From: Ardenticatenaceae bacterium
Lineage (GTDB): Bacteria > Chloroflexota > Anaerolineae > Promineifilales > Promineifilaceae
Assembly: GCA_020634435.1 (NCBI GenBank)
Contig: JACKBS010000011.1
Location: forward strand, 62,001-126,000
Direction of reading: 5' to 3'
Length of the DNA stretch: 64,000 bases
Part shown: one piece after another, positions 42,698 through 51,314 of the stretch
How the letters are laid out: each line of letters begins with the position of its first letter
How positions within the stretch are numbered: position 1 is the first letter of the stretch
Position numbers and translations under genes: made by a program
Notes under the pieces: generated by a model
Told to the model about the DNA's origin: nothing
What the model saw: only the letters and a program-made list of their open reading frames with translations
The model's database searches: none

Positions 42698-43486
42698 CTA
42701 AAAGCTAAGCCGTCGGAAAATGATCGATGGAATGTGCTTGATGATAAGGCCGACCAACCCCCAGCGCGCCGGGACGTACACCGTTTGCTTACGGCGCTTC
42801 ATGGCTTTGTGAATTTGTTCCGCTGCTTGCTGGGGTGAAATGACCCAGAACGGATTTTTGGCATTTTCGGCCAGCAACACCGTGTCTACGTAGCCGGGCT
42901 TGACGGTGAGCACATTCACGCCGTGACGCGTGAGGCGGTTGCGCAGTGATTCCAGGTAGGTGTGTAGGCCTGCCTTGCTGGTATTGTACACTGGCGAGCC
43001 AACGCGTCCCCGGTCGCCGGCAATCGACCCAACGCCGACAATCTGGCCCTGCCCGGCGCGCTCAAAGCGCAGCGCGGCCTGGTTGAGCCAGGCAATGGCC
43101 CCCAGCAGATTCACCTCGACCATTTTGCGATCTTTCTCGAAGTTGTACTCGTCTACGGTGACGGATGGCTGTACCCCAGCCACGTAGATGATGAGGTCCA
43201 GCCCGCCCAATTCTTGCACGATGGTTTGGAATAGGGTGGGGATTTCGTCGTAGTTGGTGACGTTGTGGCTGTAGGTTTTGACGCTGTGGGGAGCAACGGC
43301 CGTATTCACCGAGTCGCTTAATTCTTGCAGTTTGGCTTCGCGCCGGGCCACGGCCGCAACCACGTAGCCGCTGCGGGCAAGTTCACGTACCAGCGCCGCC
43401 CCAATGCCAGACGATGCGCCAATGATGATGGCGCGCTGCTGTGGTTCCAGGGGGCGCGTGGGGGGAGATGTTGGTGTGGATGTCAT
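42698..43486 (-). CDS. DprE2-like short-chain dehydrogenase
   Basis: The protein has 262 residues, a classical SDR. NAD(P)-binding TGxxxGxG-type motif IIIGASSGIGAALVREL, catalytic YNTSKAGLHTYLESLRNRL with Tyr and Lys, and a Ser in VGVGSIAGDRG. DprE2 reduces the keto intermediate made by DprE1 to polyprenyl-phosphoryl-arabinose. The gene lies 50 bases upstream of the DprE1-like gene on the same strand, the same order as in mycobacteria in reverse. C-terminal hydrophobic stretch (LVGLIIKHIPSIIF) suggests membrane contact. Confidence 0.85.
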   Translation of the reverse strand: MTSTPTSPPTRPLEPQQRAIIIGASSGIGAALVRELARSGYVVAAVARREAKLQELSDSVNTAVAPHSVKTYSHNVTNYDEIPTLFQTIVQELGGLDLIIYVAGVQPSVTVDEYNFEKDRKMVEVNLLGAIAWLNQAALRFERAGQGQIVGVGSIAGDRGRVGSPVYNTSKAGLHTYLESLRNRLTRHGVNVLTVKPGYVDTVLLAENAKNPFWVISPQQAAEQIHKAMKRRKQTVYVPARWGLVGLIIKHIPSIIFRRLSF

Positions 43487-43543
43487 ATTCTTACTATCGC
43501 CTTTTATCTTGTCAATAACAAGTGAATACTGTTGGAGTTAGAA

Positions 43544-43759
43544 CTATTCAAAGGGACGCTTGGCAGATATGAACAATAGTTGTACTTGCGTCTCTAGGCT
43601 TGGCAAACGATCCCATTTCATCCGTTCGTAGAATTGTTTCACAAAATGCGGCATAAAGGCACCAGATGCTGTTGGTCGGCTCGTAGTTAACGCAGGGAAT
43701 TCTATATATTCGCTAGCACAACCTGAGTCTAAGTCTCCTATTGAGTTGGTATGCTGTAT
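43544..43759 (-). pseudogene. C-terminal fragment of an unidentified gene
   Basis: A 71-codon open frame ends with TAG at 43544 and is bounded upstream by TGA at 43760. The translated end, ASGAFMPHFVKQFYERMKWD then LPSLETQVQLLFISAKRPFE, looks like a real folded-protein terminus, but it has no start codon or ribosome-binding site. The rest of the gene is missing, and a decayed IS lies immediately upstream. No family recognised. Confidence 0.4.
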
Positions 43760-43809
43760 TCAAGATCATGCAATTCTACCTTACTTAACTGTGAACTAAA
43801 TGAAACTTA

Positions 43810-44657
43810 TTAGAGCGGTGCCAACACATGGCGCAGATTAATCATCGCGAAGGCTATGTGGTGACCACCCAGAAAATTGGCATCCTCTCTATCGAATCTT
43901 AACAACAAGCCTCGGAATTTATCAATCCAGGCAAAGCTGCGTTCGCTGGCAAAGCGGTCTTTGTATACGGTTTCATCAAACAATCGTTTCGGACCACGCT
44001 TCGTTTTCTTGCGATTGCGCTTGTTTCCTTGATGTTAGGAACGATGTCATGATTGAAGCAGGTCTTGCGCGCAGCTTTAGTGTCAAATCCAGGGTCAGCA
44101 TTGAAATACGCACCAGCCACCTTCAACCCGATTTGTTTCATTTGCTTGATAGCCGTTTGCAAATGCTCTTTTAGATTCCAAGCGTCATTATGGTTGCCCG
44201 CTACCAACTCTGTCGAGGCCACAATGTAACCATTGCGCTCGGTAAAGGGCAGGATGTTGGTCGTATTAGCTCGCTTGCGCCGCTGGTAGGCAACCGATTC
44301 GCCTCCCTTCTTGGCGATTGCATGACTGCCATCCTGGTTGAGCACCGATAAATCCAGGTCATCGATAATCGTCCTGATGCTACCTTGCCAAATACGTTCG
44401 TAACTGCCATCTCGACTCCATTTACGATGGTGGTAAGCCACCGCATCAGGGCTGATTTCTCTGCGAGACGGGTCTTGGGCATCAGGCTGAATCGGTAGCG
44501 ATTGCCACTGACAGCCAGTGTGATAACGGTAGAGAATGTAGTTAAACACTTTGTACAAATCAATCTGACATTCGTAGCCGCGCCGGGCGGTCGTGATAAA
44601 TGGCCGAATGTGTTGCTCGAACTGCTCTTTGGTTATACTGGTAGGGATCGTGCTCAT
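43810..44657 (-). pseudogene. Frameshifted IS5-family transposase
   Basis: The frame from 44657 gives an IS5-family transposase (YKVFNYILYRYHTGCQWQSL, LNQDGSHAIAKKGGESVAYQ with the first Asp, YFNADPGFDTKAARK with the second). At about 44045-44020 one base is lost: the correct continuation NKRNRKKTKRGPKRLFDETV and ASERSFAWIDKFRGLLLRFD with the catalytic Glu is in another frame that ends at 43810. No slippery heptamer is at the junction (AAGGAAAC), so I regard it as decay. No ACGGCCGT occurs. Confidence 0.75.
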
Positions 44658-44699
44658 AGATATCGCCTTTGGTCGGGTTTTTATCTATGATGCACGATT

Positions 44700-45233
44700 C
44701 CGCCACTTTGAAAAGTTTCAGTTACTTTTGTTATAACAGTTACCTTACGACAAACGAATTATAACTTTCAATTTCACAACCCGACATAAAAGTTAACCAA
44801 GTTGAAAAGCGGCCGATTTGTTATATGGAAAGCATTAGCCATGTTTGCCTCCACAATACCATCAATCGGAAGGCACTTCGGATAGTATCAGATTGCAAAA
44901 TCACGCCGTTATTGATCGGAAAAATTTGGCCAAAAACGTGGCGGCTCCACTCAAGCTGCAAGAAAAAATGGCCAAACCAACCTTCGGTAATTCTAGTCAA
45001 GCCATAAATGCTTGCCAACCGAATATTGGGACCAGTGTTCAATTTCGTAAAGTGCAGACCAAGCGTATCAGTCGTTAGTATCATTTGCAGGCAAGTGAAC
45101 AAGGTAGAAGGATGGACTAAATAAAATCAGCAGTGTAGTTCCGCACCTTCTGCTTTATTGCCGAGTAGCTATCTGGATAAGCTCGGTTAAGTCTCTATTA
45201 ACTTCTTGCTCTCTATTGACTCATACAAGCAAT
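44700..45233. other. AT-rich intergenic region, no reliable gene
   Basis: About 530 bases between the decayed IS and the UbiA-type gene. A minus-strand 93-codon frame (44821-45102) has Trp- and Phe-rich content without a ribosome-binding site or recognisable family; I do not call it a gene. The base composition is lower in GC than the surrounding resident genes. Confidence 0.5.
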
Positions 45234-46112
45234 CTAAAGCATGGGGAGAACATAGAAGACGATGAAAACGGTAGCCCCCCACAACAACATACAAACCTGT
45301 AAAGGTCGATCAGTATAAAAAATGTCTTCTGGAATATCGCCGATATTAACCACCTGAATTAGGTAAAGGTATCTGAAAATAGCATAAATAACAAACGGTA
45401 TAGTGAGCATCATTGAGTGATTTTCAGGAAGGTTGGGCGCAGTGAAAGTATAGAGACTATAGGTGATGATTGCTATACCAGAGACAAGGAGCGTGAGATT
45501 ATCAAGAAAATTAATGGTGTATCCATCGAGAACCCGGCGTGTAATAGAAGCCTCGCCAGATAACTGAGAAAGCTCGGCACGGCGTTTGCCTATACCAAGA
45601 TAAAGAGCAAGGAATGTAGTAAAAATATAAAGCCAGGGAGAAAATCGTTCCACTTCAATAAGAGTGACACCCGCACTTACACGGATAACATAAAATCCAG
45701 CCAGAAAAAGAACATCAAGCAGTGGCGTATGTTTTATCCATTTGGAGTATAAAAAATTACTGGCCATGTAAATGAAGCAAGTGATAAAGAAACCAAAATC
45801 GATTAGGTATGCGGCGGGAAGACAAATGATGAGCAGTAGAATCACTGCGTTACGAGCCGAGTTTGTTGAGAGTGCACCTGAGGCAATCGGGCGATAGCGT
45901 TTTCGAGGATGTTGGCGATCGGCTTCTAGATCGGAAAGGTCGTTGATTAAGTAGATGGTACTCGCGAGAAGGCAAAATACACCTATCCCTGCCAACGTTG
46001 TCAGTAGTGAAGGCACGTTGAATAACTTGCGATCAAAAACCAATGGTACAAAAATAAAGATGTTCTTAGCCCACTGCTTTGGGCGCATCGCTTTGAGAAG
46101 ATTAATAAACAT
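45234..46112 (-). CDS. UbiA-family prenyl-phosphate phosphoribosyltransferase-like enzyme (DPPR synthase type)
   Basis: The protein has 292 residues with about nine membrane helices. The first Asp-rich motif is INDLSDLEADRQHPRKRYRP (Asn57) followed by IASG, the form typical of the decaprenyl-phosphate phosphoribosyltransferases; then YSKWIKHTPLLDVLFLAGF, the usual companion block. These enzymes make polyprenyl-phosphoryl-5-phosphoribose, the precursor for DprE1/DprE2. It is on the same strand, about 1.7 kb upstream of the DprE2-like gene, with a decayed IS between them. The gene is AT-rich compared with the DprE genes. Confidence 0.85.
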   Translation of the reverse strand: MFINLLKAMRPKQWAKNIFIFVPLVFDRKLFNVPSLLTTLAGIGVFCLLASTIYLINDLSDLEADRQHPRKRYRPIASGALSTNSARNAVILLLIICLPAAYLIDFGFFITCFIYMASNFLYSKWIKHTPLLDVLFLAGFYVIRVSAGVTLIEVERFSPWLYIFTTFLALYLGIGKRRAELSQLSGEASITRRVLDGYTINFLDNLTLLVSGIAIITYSLYTFTAPNLPENHSMMLTIPFVIYAIFRYLYLIQVVNIGDIPEDIFYTDRPLQVCMLLWGATVFIVFYVLPML

Positions 46113-46175
46113 AAGGCACTGGCATGAATGACTTGCTATGGTTTCGTTTATGAGTTCTACACAATAAACAAGTGA

Positions 46176-47426
46176 CTAACTACGTTTTCTCCATCGAGTG
46201 GTAAGTTCCCATATTGGGATACTGCTGAAGGAAAATAGCAAAGGCAAAATAGGCAAATGAAAACGATCGCCACCGAAAAAAACCATGTGTAGAAATGTCC
46301 AGTATGCGATTACCGCTAGTATAAATACCGCATGGGGGTACAAATTTATCCTTTTATAGAGAAATAATGTAGACGAAGCCAGTACTAACACTATTAAGTA
46401 GTAAAGTTGGGCAATCCAGCGAGATGTTTTCCATAACCAATTTGGTGTTGGGCGAGAAGGAAAGGCTATGTTGTGATAGACCCCAGAAACGTCATCCCCA
46501 TAAAAGTATAAGAGCTTGGGCAAGGATAAAGTGATTGCTCGTACTGGATTCTCTTTGATGAACTCAAGAGCTGCTGTTTTTAAGGCTTGATCAATATCTG
46601 GTTCCGTCAAGTTACTGTCTTTCAACCGATAAGCCGCCCAATCATACTCTTTCCCTAAGACAGTCTCAGTGACATTCCCGATGTACTCTCCTGTGGAATA
46701 TTGATTAAATCCAATTGCCAAATTAAAGCCTCCATTGGTAGCGACGGGAATAAATTGCCCAAATACGAGATAGTTTCTAATTACCCACGGGGATAAGGTC
46801 AGAAGCAACCCAATGGCAAATGCTGACAGATAACGAAAAATCAGCGCTAATTGCAGCTTCCTAAAGGCCATATAGATAGCTATTACGCATGGAAACATCA
46901 AGAAGCCGGGTCTTGTAAGTGTAGCAATGGACATGCTTACGCCTGCGAGGAAAAAATAGCTTAGTTTTGTTCGCTCCCAGCCTAAAATTATTAGCCAGAT
47001 TGAAATCAAAAGAAGTGGTGTTGCTAAATTCTCAGAAGCAAGGATTGGGGTGTAGAGGATAAGACTTGGAGTAAAAGCCACAATGGTAGCAGAAATCAAA
47101 GCAATGTTCTCAGAAAACGCTTCGCGAGAAACTAAATATGTGCCTAAGACAACTATCGTACTAAGAAGTACATTTGCCATCCTTGCAACGAATAAAGAAG
47201 TGCCAAAAATGTAGAAAAAGAGGGAAAGGAAAAGGGGGTAACCTGGTGCCCGAAATGCAGTTGGGCCAGATGTACCTGAAAAGCCAGAACCTTCAGTCAG
47301 ATTCACCGCTAGATTATAGTAACTTGCAAAATCTTCATGGGGATTTCCTGGTGAATAAAGAGCGATACTTAACCGAATTATAAAGGCAATACCGATTACA
47401 ATGAGAACGGCTTTATGGCTCTTCAT
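46176..47426 (-). CDS. GT-C-fold membrane glycosyltransferase (ArnT/PMT-like)
   Basis: The protein has 416 residues with about ten membrane helices. The N-terminal outer loop carries an acidic motif (NPHEDFASYYNLAVNL), and FRAPGYPLFLSLFFYIFGTS follows, the usual blocks of dolichyl-phosphate-mannose transferase-like (GT39/GT83) enzymes that use polyprenyl-phosphate sugars. Beside a UbiA-type gene and DprE genes, it is a good candidate for the enzyme that transfers the lipid-linked pentose; the donor is not proven. Low GC and no ACGGCCGT copy. Confidence 0.8.
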   Translation of the reverse strand: MKSHKAVLIVIGIAFIIRLSIALYSPGNPHEDFASYYNLAVNLTEGSGFSGTSGPTAFRAPGYPLFLSLFFYIFGTSLFVARMANVLLSTIVVLGTYLVSREAFSENIALISATIVAFTPSLILYTPILASENLATPLLLISIWLIILGWERTKLSYFFLAGVSMSIATLTRPGFLMFPCVIAIYMAFRKLQLALIFRYLSAFAIGLLLTLSPWVIRNYLVFGQFIPVATNGGFNLAIGFNQYSTGEYIGNVTETVLGKEYDWAAYRLKDSNLTEPDIDQALKTAALEFIKENPVRAITLSLPKLLYFYGDDVSGVYHNIAFPSRPTPNWLWKTSRWIAQLYYLIVLVLASSTLFLYKRINLYPHAVFILAVIAYWTFLHMVFFGGDRFHLPILPLLFSFSSIPIWELTTRWRKRS

Positions 47427-47555
47427 AATTTAACTGTCTCCCTGGCACGGATGTTTGAGGAAAGTTCTATTTTGTTAAATTCTGAGAGAACAATCTTACG
47501 AATATTCTTTCCAATACTACTAACAGAGAGAATTGTGACTATGTGCCAGATGCCT

Positions 47556-48392
47556 TTAGGGGCTTTGGGACGGCATGTGGACCGTTTTCGAGGAGAGGAC
47601 GGCCGCCATCGCGCCGTGGGTTTCCAGGGCCAGCTGACGCGGGTCGTCGTTTGGGCCGGGTTGCACGGTGCGCAGCAGGAACAGTCGGGCCTTGATGGGC
47701 TTTGAATGGGTGGCAAAACGCCAAACGGCCGTTAACAGATGTTCATCGCGCCAGAAAACAATGTCGAGGGGATCATATAAAAAGACAGCCGGAATGAAGG
47801 GCACACCACCGGTCTGGGCAATCTCAAACGCGCCATAGCGGAACGGTTTTAGCTCGTCGGGTGGCTGGAAGATGCCGCCTTCGGGGAAAAGGGCCACTGG
47901 TGGAAACGTGTGAATATGGGCCAGCGCATCCCGCGCCTTTTCGCGCGATTCTTTGTCGTCCCGGTTAACAAACACCGTATCGACCGCGCGGGCAATCCAG
48001 CCAATGAACGGCCAGTTGGCCAGCTCCGCCTTGCTCAAAAAACGCACCGGGAAGATAGATACCAGCAAAATAATGTCCAGAAATGATAGATGGTTGGGAA
48101 AAATAAAGCCGTTGTGCTGCCGAATTCGCTCGGCTTCCAGCGCGGTGAATTCCACGTTGAACAGCGGCAGTAGCAGGCGGCAGATGGGCATCAGCAGCCA
48201 GGCCGATAAGCGCACGCCGCGAATGCGAACGGGCAGCCAGGCGGTGGCCAGAACCAGCACGGTGGTGAGGATGAGCATGATGAGAAAGGTGATGATTCGG
48301 AAGATGCCGCGGATGGAATTTAATGTAAGCTGCCTTTGCTGGATAGGGCGTGAAAAGTGAGAAGTTAAAAGTAAAAAGTTGCCACTTATCAC
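47556..48392 (-). CDS. PlsC-like lysophospholipid acyltransferase
   Basis: The protein has up to 278 residues; the start is uncertain because the first 25 codons show no clear ribosome-binding site. N-terminal helix IITFLIMLILTTVLVLAT, motif I NHLSFLD (HX4D), motif II-like VFVNRDDKESRE, motif III LFPEGGIFQPP. It acylates a lyso-lipid on the inner membrane face. The next gene upstream is a diverged paralogue, and both share GAFEIA/V and the late conserved WR-blocks. Confidence 0.85.
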   Translation of the reverse strand: MISGNFLLLTSHFSRPIQQRQLTLNSIRGIFRIITFLIMLILTTVLVLATAWLPVRIRGVRLSAWLLMPICRLLLPLFNVEFTALEAERIRQHNGFIFPNHLSFLDIILLVSIFPVRFLSKAELANWPFIGWIARAVDTVFVNRDDKESREKARDALAHIHTFPPVALFPEGGIFQPPDELKPFRYGAFEIAQTGGVPFIPAVFLYDPLDIVFWRDEHLLTAVWRFATHSKPIKARLFLLRTVQPGPNDDPRQLALETHGAMAAVLSSKTVHMPSQSP

Positions 48393-48415
48393 TTATCACT
48401 TTTGACTTTTCACTA
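48355..48415. repeat. GTGAAAAGT inverted repeat
   Basis: GTGAAAAGTGAGAAGTTAAAAGT is followed by ACTTATCACTTTTGACTTTTCAC, forming an imperfect stem between the two acyltransferase genes. Confidence 0.55.
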
Positions 48416-49153
48416 GTATGGGTAGAGAACGGCCGTTAATTCCTGCTGTACCGCTTCGGCCAAAGTAACGGGATCATCGTCCGACGTTGGATGCTGTACT
48501 TCCTGTGGGGCAATCTGCACCACGATGCGCTCAGGCTGGCTGGCCAATCGCCACAGGGCCTTGATGATGTTTTCACCCCGGTGCCAGATAGCCACATCTA
48601 GGTTGTTGAAACTGGCCGCGATAGGCAGGAAGGCAAAATTTCCTTGGGTCACAATCTCAAATGCGCCGTAGCGGAAGGGCAGCAGCGCATTGCCGGGGCC
48701 GCGCTTGCCTTCCGGGAAGATGGTGATGGGCGGAAACGTATCGACTTCAGTGAGCGCCAGGCGCGCTTCACGGCGCGATTCTTTATCGCCGCGCTGCACA
48801 AAAACGCAGCCAATCGCAGCCGCAATGGCTCCCACCACGGGCCAGCCGCGAATCTCGGCCTTGGCCAAAAAGCGCGTGGGCATGATGCCAAAAATCGCCA
48901 ACACTTCCAGATAAGAGACATGGTTGGGGAAGAAAAAGCCATCAAAACCACGCAGTTTTTCGGGTTCGTCACACTGTACGCGCACGTTCAAAACCCACAA
49001 AATCAGCCGCACCATGCCCTGGGCAATGCGCAGCGGCAGCGGCACTTTGCGAATGGTGATGGGCAAATAAGATGTGAGAACAATAAAAATGGCACAGATT
49101 GTCAAAATAAGGGCGCAAAGGGAGAGGCGATAATAACCACGAATGAATGACAT
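48413..49153 (-). CDS. PlsC-like acyltransferase with HX4E motif
   Basis: The protein has 246 residues from the ATG at 49153, which has GGAGG seven bases before it. N-terminal helix LCALILTICAIFIVLTSYL; motif I reads NHVSYLEV, so the catalytic Asp of HX4D is Glu; VFVQRGDKESRREAR and IFPEGKRGPGNALLPFRYG follow. It starts 14 bases after the stop of the PHP gene, so the two are in one transcript with the acyltransferase below. The Glu may allow activity or mark a specialised enzyme. Confidence 0.82.
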   Translation of the reverse strand: MSFIRGYYRLSLCALILTICAIFIVLTSYLPITIRKVPLPLRIAQGMVRLILWVLNVRVQCDEPEKLRGFDGFFFPNHVSYLEVLAIFGIMPTRFLAKAEIRGWPVVGAIAAAIGCVFVQRGDKESRREARLALTEVDTFPPITIFPEGKRGPGNALLPFRYGAFEIVTQGNFAFLPIAASFNNLDVAIWHRGENIIKALWRLASQPERIVVQIAPQEVQHPTSDDDPVTLAEAVQQELTAVLYPY

Positions 49154-49167
49154 AGGCAGACCTCCGC

Positions 49168-50265
49168 TTAAAAGAGGTAGATGGGATTGCTGTAAATCCA
49201 GCCGCGTTCTTGTCCCAGGTAGGGAATGGTGCATTCTACCCGATACGCGCCGGGTTCGGTGGGAATATGCGTCAGATGGGTGTCGTTTTGGATGCTGGCA
49301 ACCAGTTCGCCGTGGCGAATAAGGCGAATGTTGCAGCGGGTGGGCGTGCTGATTTGCAGCGTTGCTCCGGCATTTAACCGCACTTCTTGCCCCATGATGC
49401 CTTTGCCCTTGCTGGTGGCGCTAAAGCGAAACCCTTTGGTGGAATGGGGCAAATCGTAGCCGATATAGCTGTGACCCTGGCCAATCGCTTTGAGGATGAG
49501 CTGCTTGTCATGGGCGACATCTCCGGTTAACGGCCGTTCCAGCAAAATGTGGGTATTCACGGCGCGAAACAAAAATTCGTAGGGAAAGATGATGCGCTTG
49601 AGTGGGCCAAAGCTCATCGGTGTTCCGTGGGCGTCGCTGTTGCCAACGGCCGTTATCCGTTTACCTTGCGCCAGCAGTTCATCCCACAAGGCCAAAGTGC
49701 GTGGTTCTGGCCCGATAACAAATTTTTGCGGGTTGAAGGCGAGTCGAACGGCCGTTAACTTGTCGAGCAGCTCAATTTCTACGGGCAGCCGCTTCAGGGC
49801 ATCAACTAGAGCTGAGATGAAGCTGGACATGTAGTTCCAGATTTCCAGGCCAGTGAAGTTTTCTACAGGCCAGTCGTGCCAGCCCAGGTTTGGGAAAGGG
49901 AAGAGGCGGCAATCTTTTTCGTGTGGGTGGGCCAAAAAGCAGTAGCCGCCGCGTTCGCGCACCGCGTCGATAAGCTGTTGAGGGTAGGGGGCACATTCGG
50001 CAAGTTCGGCTTCAACGCCGTAGACGAGCAGATGGCTGGCCTGGGGTTGTCGGCGCACATTGTGGATTTCTTCACCGGTGAGCAGAAGGACACGGCCGTT
50101 TTCGTTCTCGTAGTACCCTTCTACACCATCCACCCACACATTGTGGTCGGTAACGATGATGAAGTCCAGCCCCGCGGCAATGGCGTCCTCAGCGATTTCC
50201 GCGTGCCACTTTTCGCCATCGCTATAGAAGGTATGCATATGCATATTACCCGCGAGTTCGTACAT
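49168..50265 (-). CDS. PHP-domain phosphoesterase family protein
   Basis: The protein has 365 residues from the ATG at 50265 (AAGGAAG upstream). The metal-binding motifs of the PHP fold are in order: NMHMHTFYSDG, FIIVTDHNVW, LLTGEEIHN, CFLAHPHEKD and GNSDAHGTPM. The last 90 residues form a beta-rich domain (about 275-365). Members of this fold are phosphatases of small molecules or nucleic acids; no substrate is indicated. It is the first gene of a three-gene unit with two acyltransferases. Confidence 0.88.
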   Translation of the reverse strand: MYELAGNMHMHTFYSDGEKWHAEIAEDAIAAGLDFIIVTDHNVWVDGVEGYYENENGRVLLLTGEEIHNVRRQPQASHLLVYGVEAELAECAPYPQQLIDAVRERGGYCFLAHPHEKDCRLFPFPNLGWHDWPVENFTGLEIWNYMSSFISALVDALKRLPVEIELLDKLTAVRLAFNPQKFVIGPEPRTLALWDELLAQGKRITAVGNSDAHGTPMSFGPLKRIIFPYEFLFRAVNTHILLERPLTGDVAHDKQLILKAIGQGHSYIGYDLPHSTKGFRFSATSKGKGIMGQEVRLNAGATLQISTPTRCNIRLIRHGELVASIQNDTHLTHIPTEPGAYRVECTIPYLGQERGWIYSNPIYLF

Positions 50266-50369
50266 CAAAATTCTGCTTCCTTGATTAAACCGAATTCCGA
50301 GCGCAATGCTATCATGTTTAGTTTTGTGTTCCAAGTTATGGAACCGTTGGTTATGGGATAGGGATGAGG

Positions 50370-50405
50370 GAAACGGCCGTTGTTAATCAGACAACGGTCG
50401 TTTTC
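50370..50405. other. Hairpin built from an intact and a decayed ACGGCCGT
   Basis: GAAACGGCCGTTGT pairs with ACAACGGTCGTTTTC around TAATCAG. The right arm is a one-base variant of the left. It lies between the PHP gene and the IS5 element. Confidence 0.6.
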
Positions 50406-50414
50406 ATTTTGGAA

Positions 50415-51287
50415 TAGACCTCTTGCAAAAGTCACTTCAATCCCAGTGACAAATTGTAAATCGAAGCAATCAAGTTGAATCGCAAACCAAACTGTTTGCG
50501 CCGATTGCGATATCGTTCTTTCAAAATCCGAAATATCTTGAGCTTGCCAATCACATGCTCACCATAGATTCTGGCTTTCGCCAACGCCCGATTCGCAGCT
50601 TTTTCCTCTTTTGTCAGAGGATGATGTTTGGACTTCTTTTTTGGCGTTTGGCTATTCTTGTGAATCTTAGTCATGCCTTGATACCCTGAATCAGCCAAGC
50701 AGGTAATGGTTTGTACGATCCCTTGGCCACTCTCTTTGAAAAGCTTGAAATCATGTTTCTTGCCTTCACTAAAGGCCGTGGTCACAATTTCCAGAGTTGT
50801 TAAGTTGATAATGAGCTGCGCTTTTTGCGTGTGGCACTTTTTCTTGCCACTAAAGTGCCTTTTTTGTTTTTTGGCCGTTCTATCGGTTGTTCGGTGGCGT
50901 CAATGATCACAACCTCAATGAGCGTATCGCTGGTTTGCAATTTTTTCTTGCCAGGTAATGTGAATTGCCCTGACTCAATCAGCGTCTTTTCAACTTGCTG
51001 GATTGTCCGGCAGACGGCTGACTCGCTAATCCCGTGGGCTTGGCCAATATGAAACTGGGTACGGTATTCTCGCCAGTACATCAGGGTCAACAAGAGTTGG
51101 TCTGCTCGCGACAATTTAGGTGGTCTACCAAAGGTTGGCATTCTTCCTTCTAAAATAGCCACCATTTGCTGAAAGATGGGGTGTGGAACACCCGTTAAAC
51201 GTTTAAATTTCGCATCGGATAAGTGTTGAATCTCGGCATATTTCATACAGCAATTATGCTCGATTTTCTACTTATGCAAGAAGTCTA
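50415..51287 (-). mobile_element. IS5-family insertion sequence, 873 bp, with terminal inverted repeats
   Basis: The ends TAGACCTCTTGCAAAAGT (50415-50432) and, inverted, TAGACTTCTTGCATAAGT (51287-51270) match at 16 of 18 positions. The outer TA on each side may be the target duplication. One transposase in two frames fills it. Confidence 0.85.
50432..51246 (-). CDS. IS5-family transposase made by -1 frameshift
   Basis: The first frame (from 51246) encodes the HTH part (LSRADQLLLTLMYWREYRTQ, ISESAVCRTIQQVEKTL) and the first catalytic Asp (VVIIDATEQPIERPK). At 50872-50866 lies the heptamer A AAA AAC. A -1 slip there continues into QKRHFSGKKKCHTQKAQLII and on to CLADSGYQGM (second Asp) and ARIYGEHVIGKLKIFRIL (Glu), ending at 50432. 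Without the slip the product ends at 50800 after 148 residues. The full enzyme would have about 270 residues. Confidence 0.82.
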
Positions 51288-51314
51288 ATATACAAAATGC
51301 TTTTCAGATATAAA

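Noticed and set aside
44020..44050. Programmed frameshift in the IS5-type transposase at 43.8-44.7 kb
   Set aside because: The junction AAGGAAAC is not a slippery heptamer, unlike the clear A-rich ones in the other three elements, so simple decay is more likely.
44821..45102. 93-codon minus-strand frame in AT-rich DNA
   Set aside because: No ribosome-binding site, composition rich in rare residues, no family. It could be a remnant, but I cannot support it.
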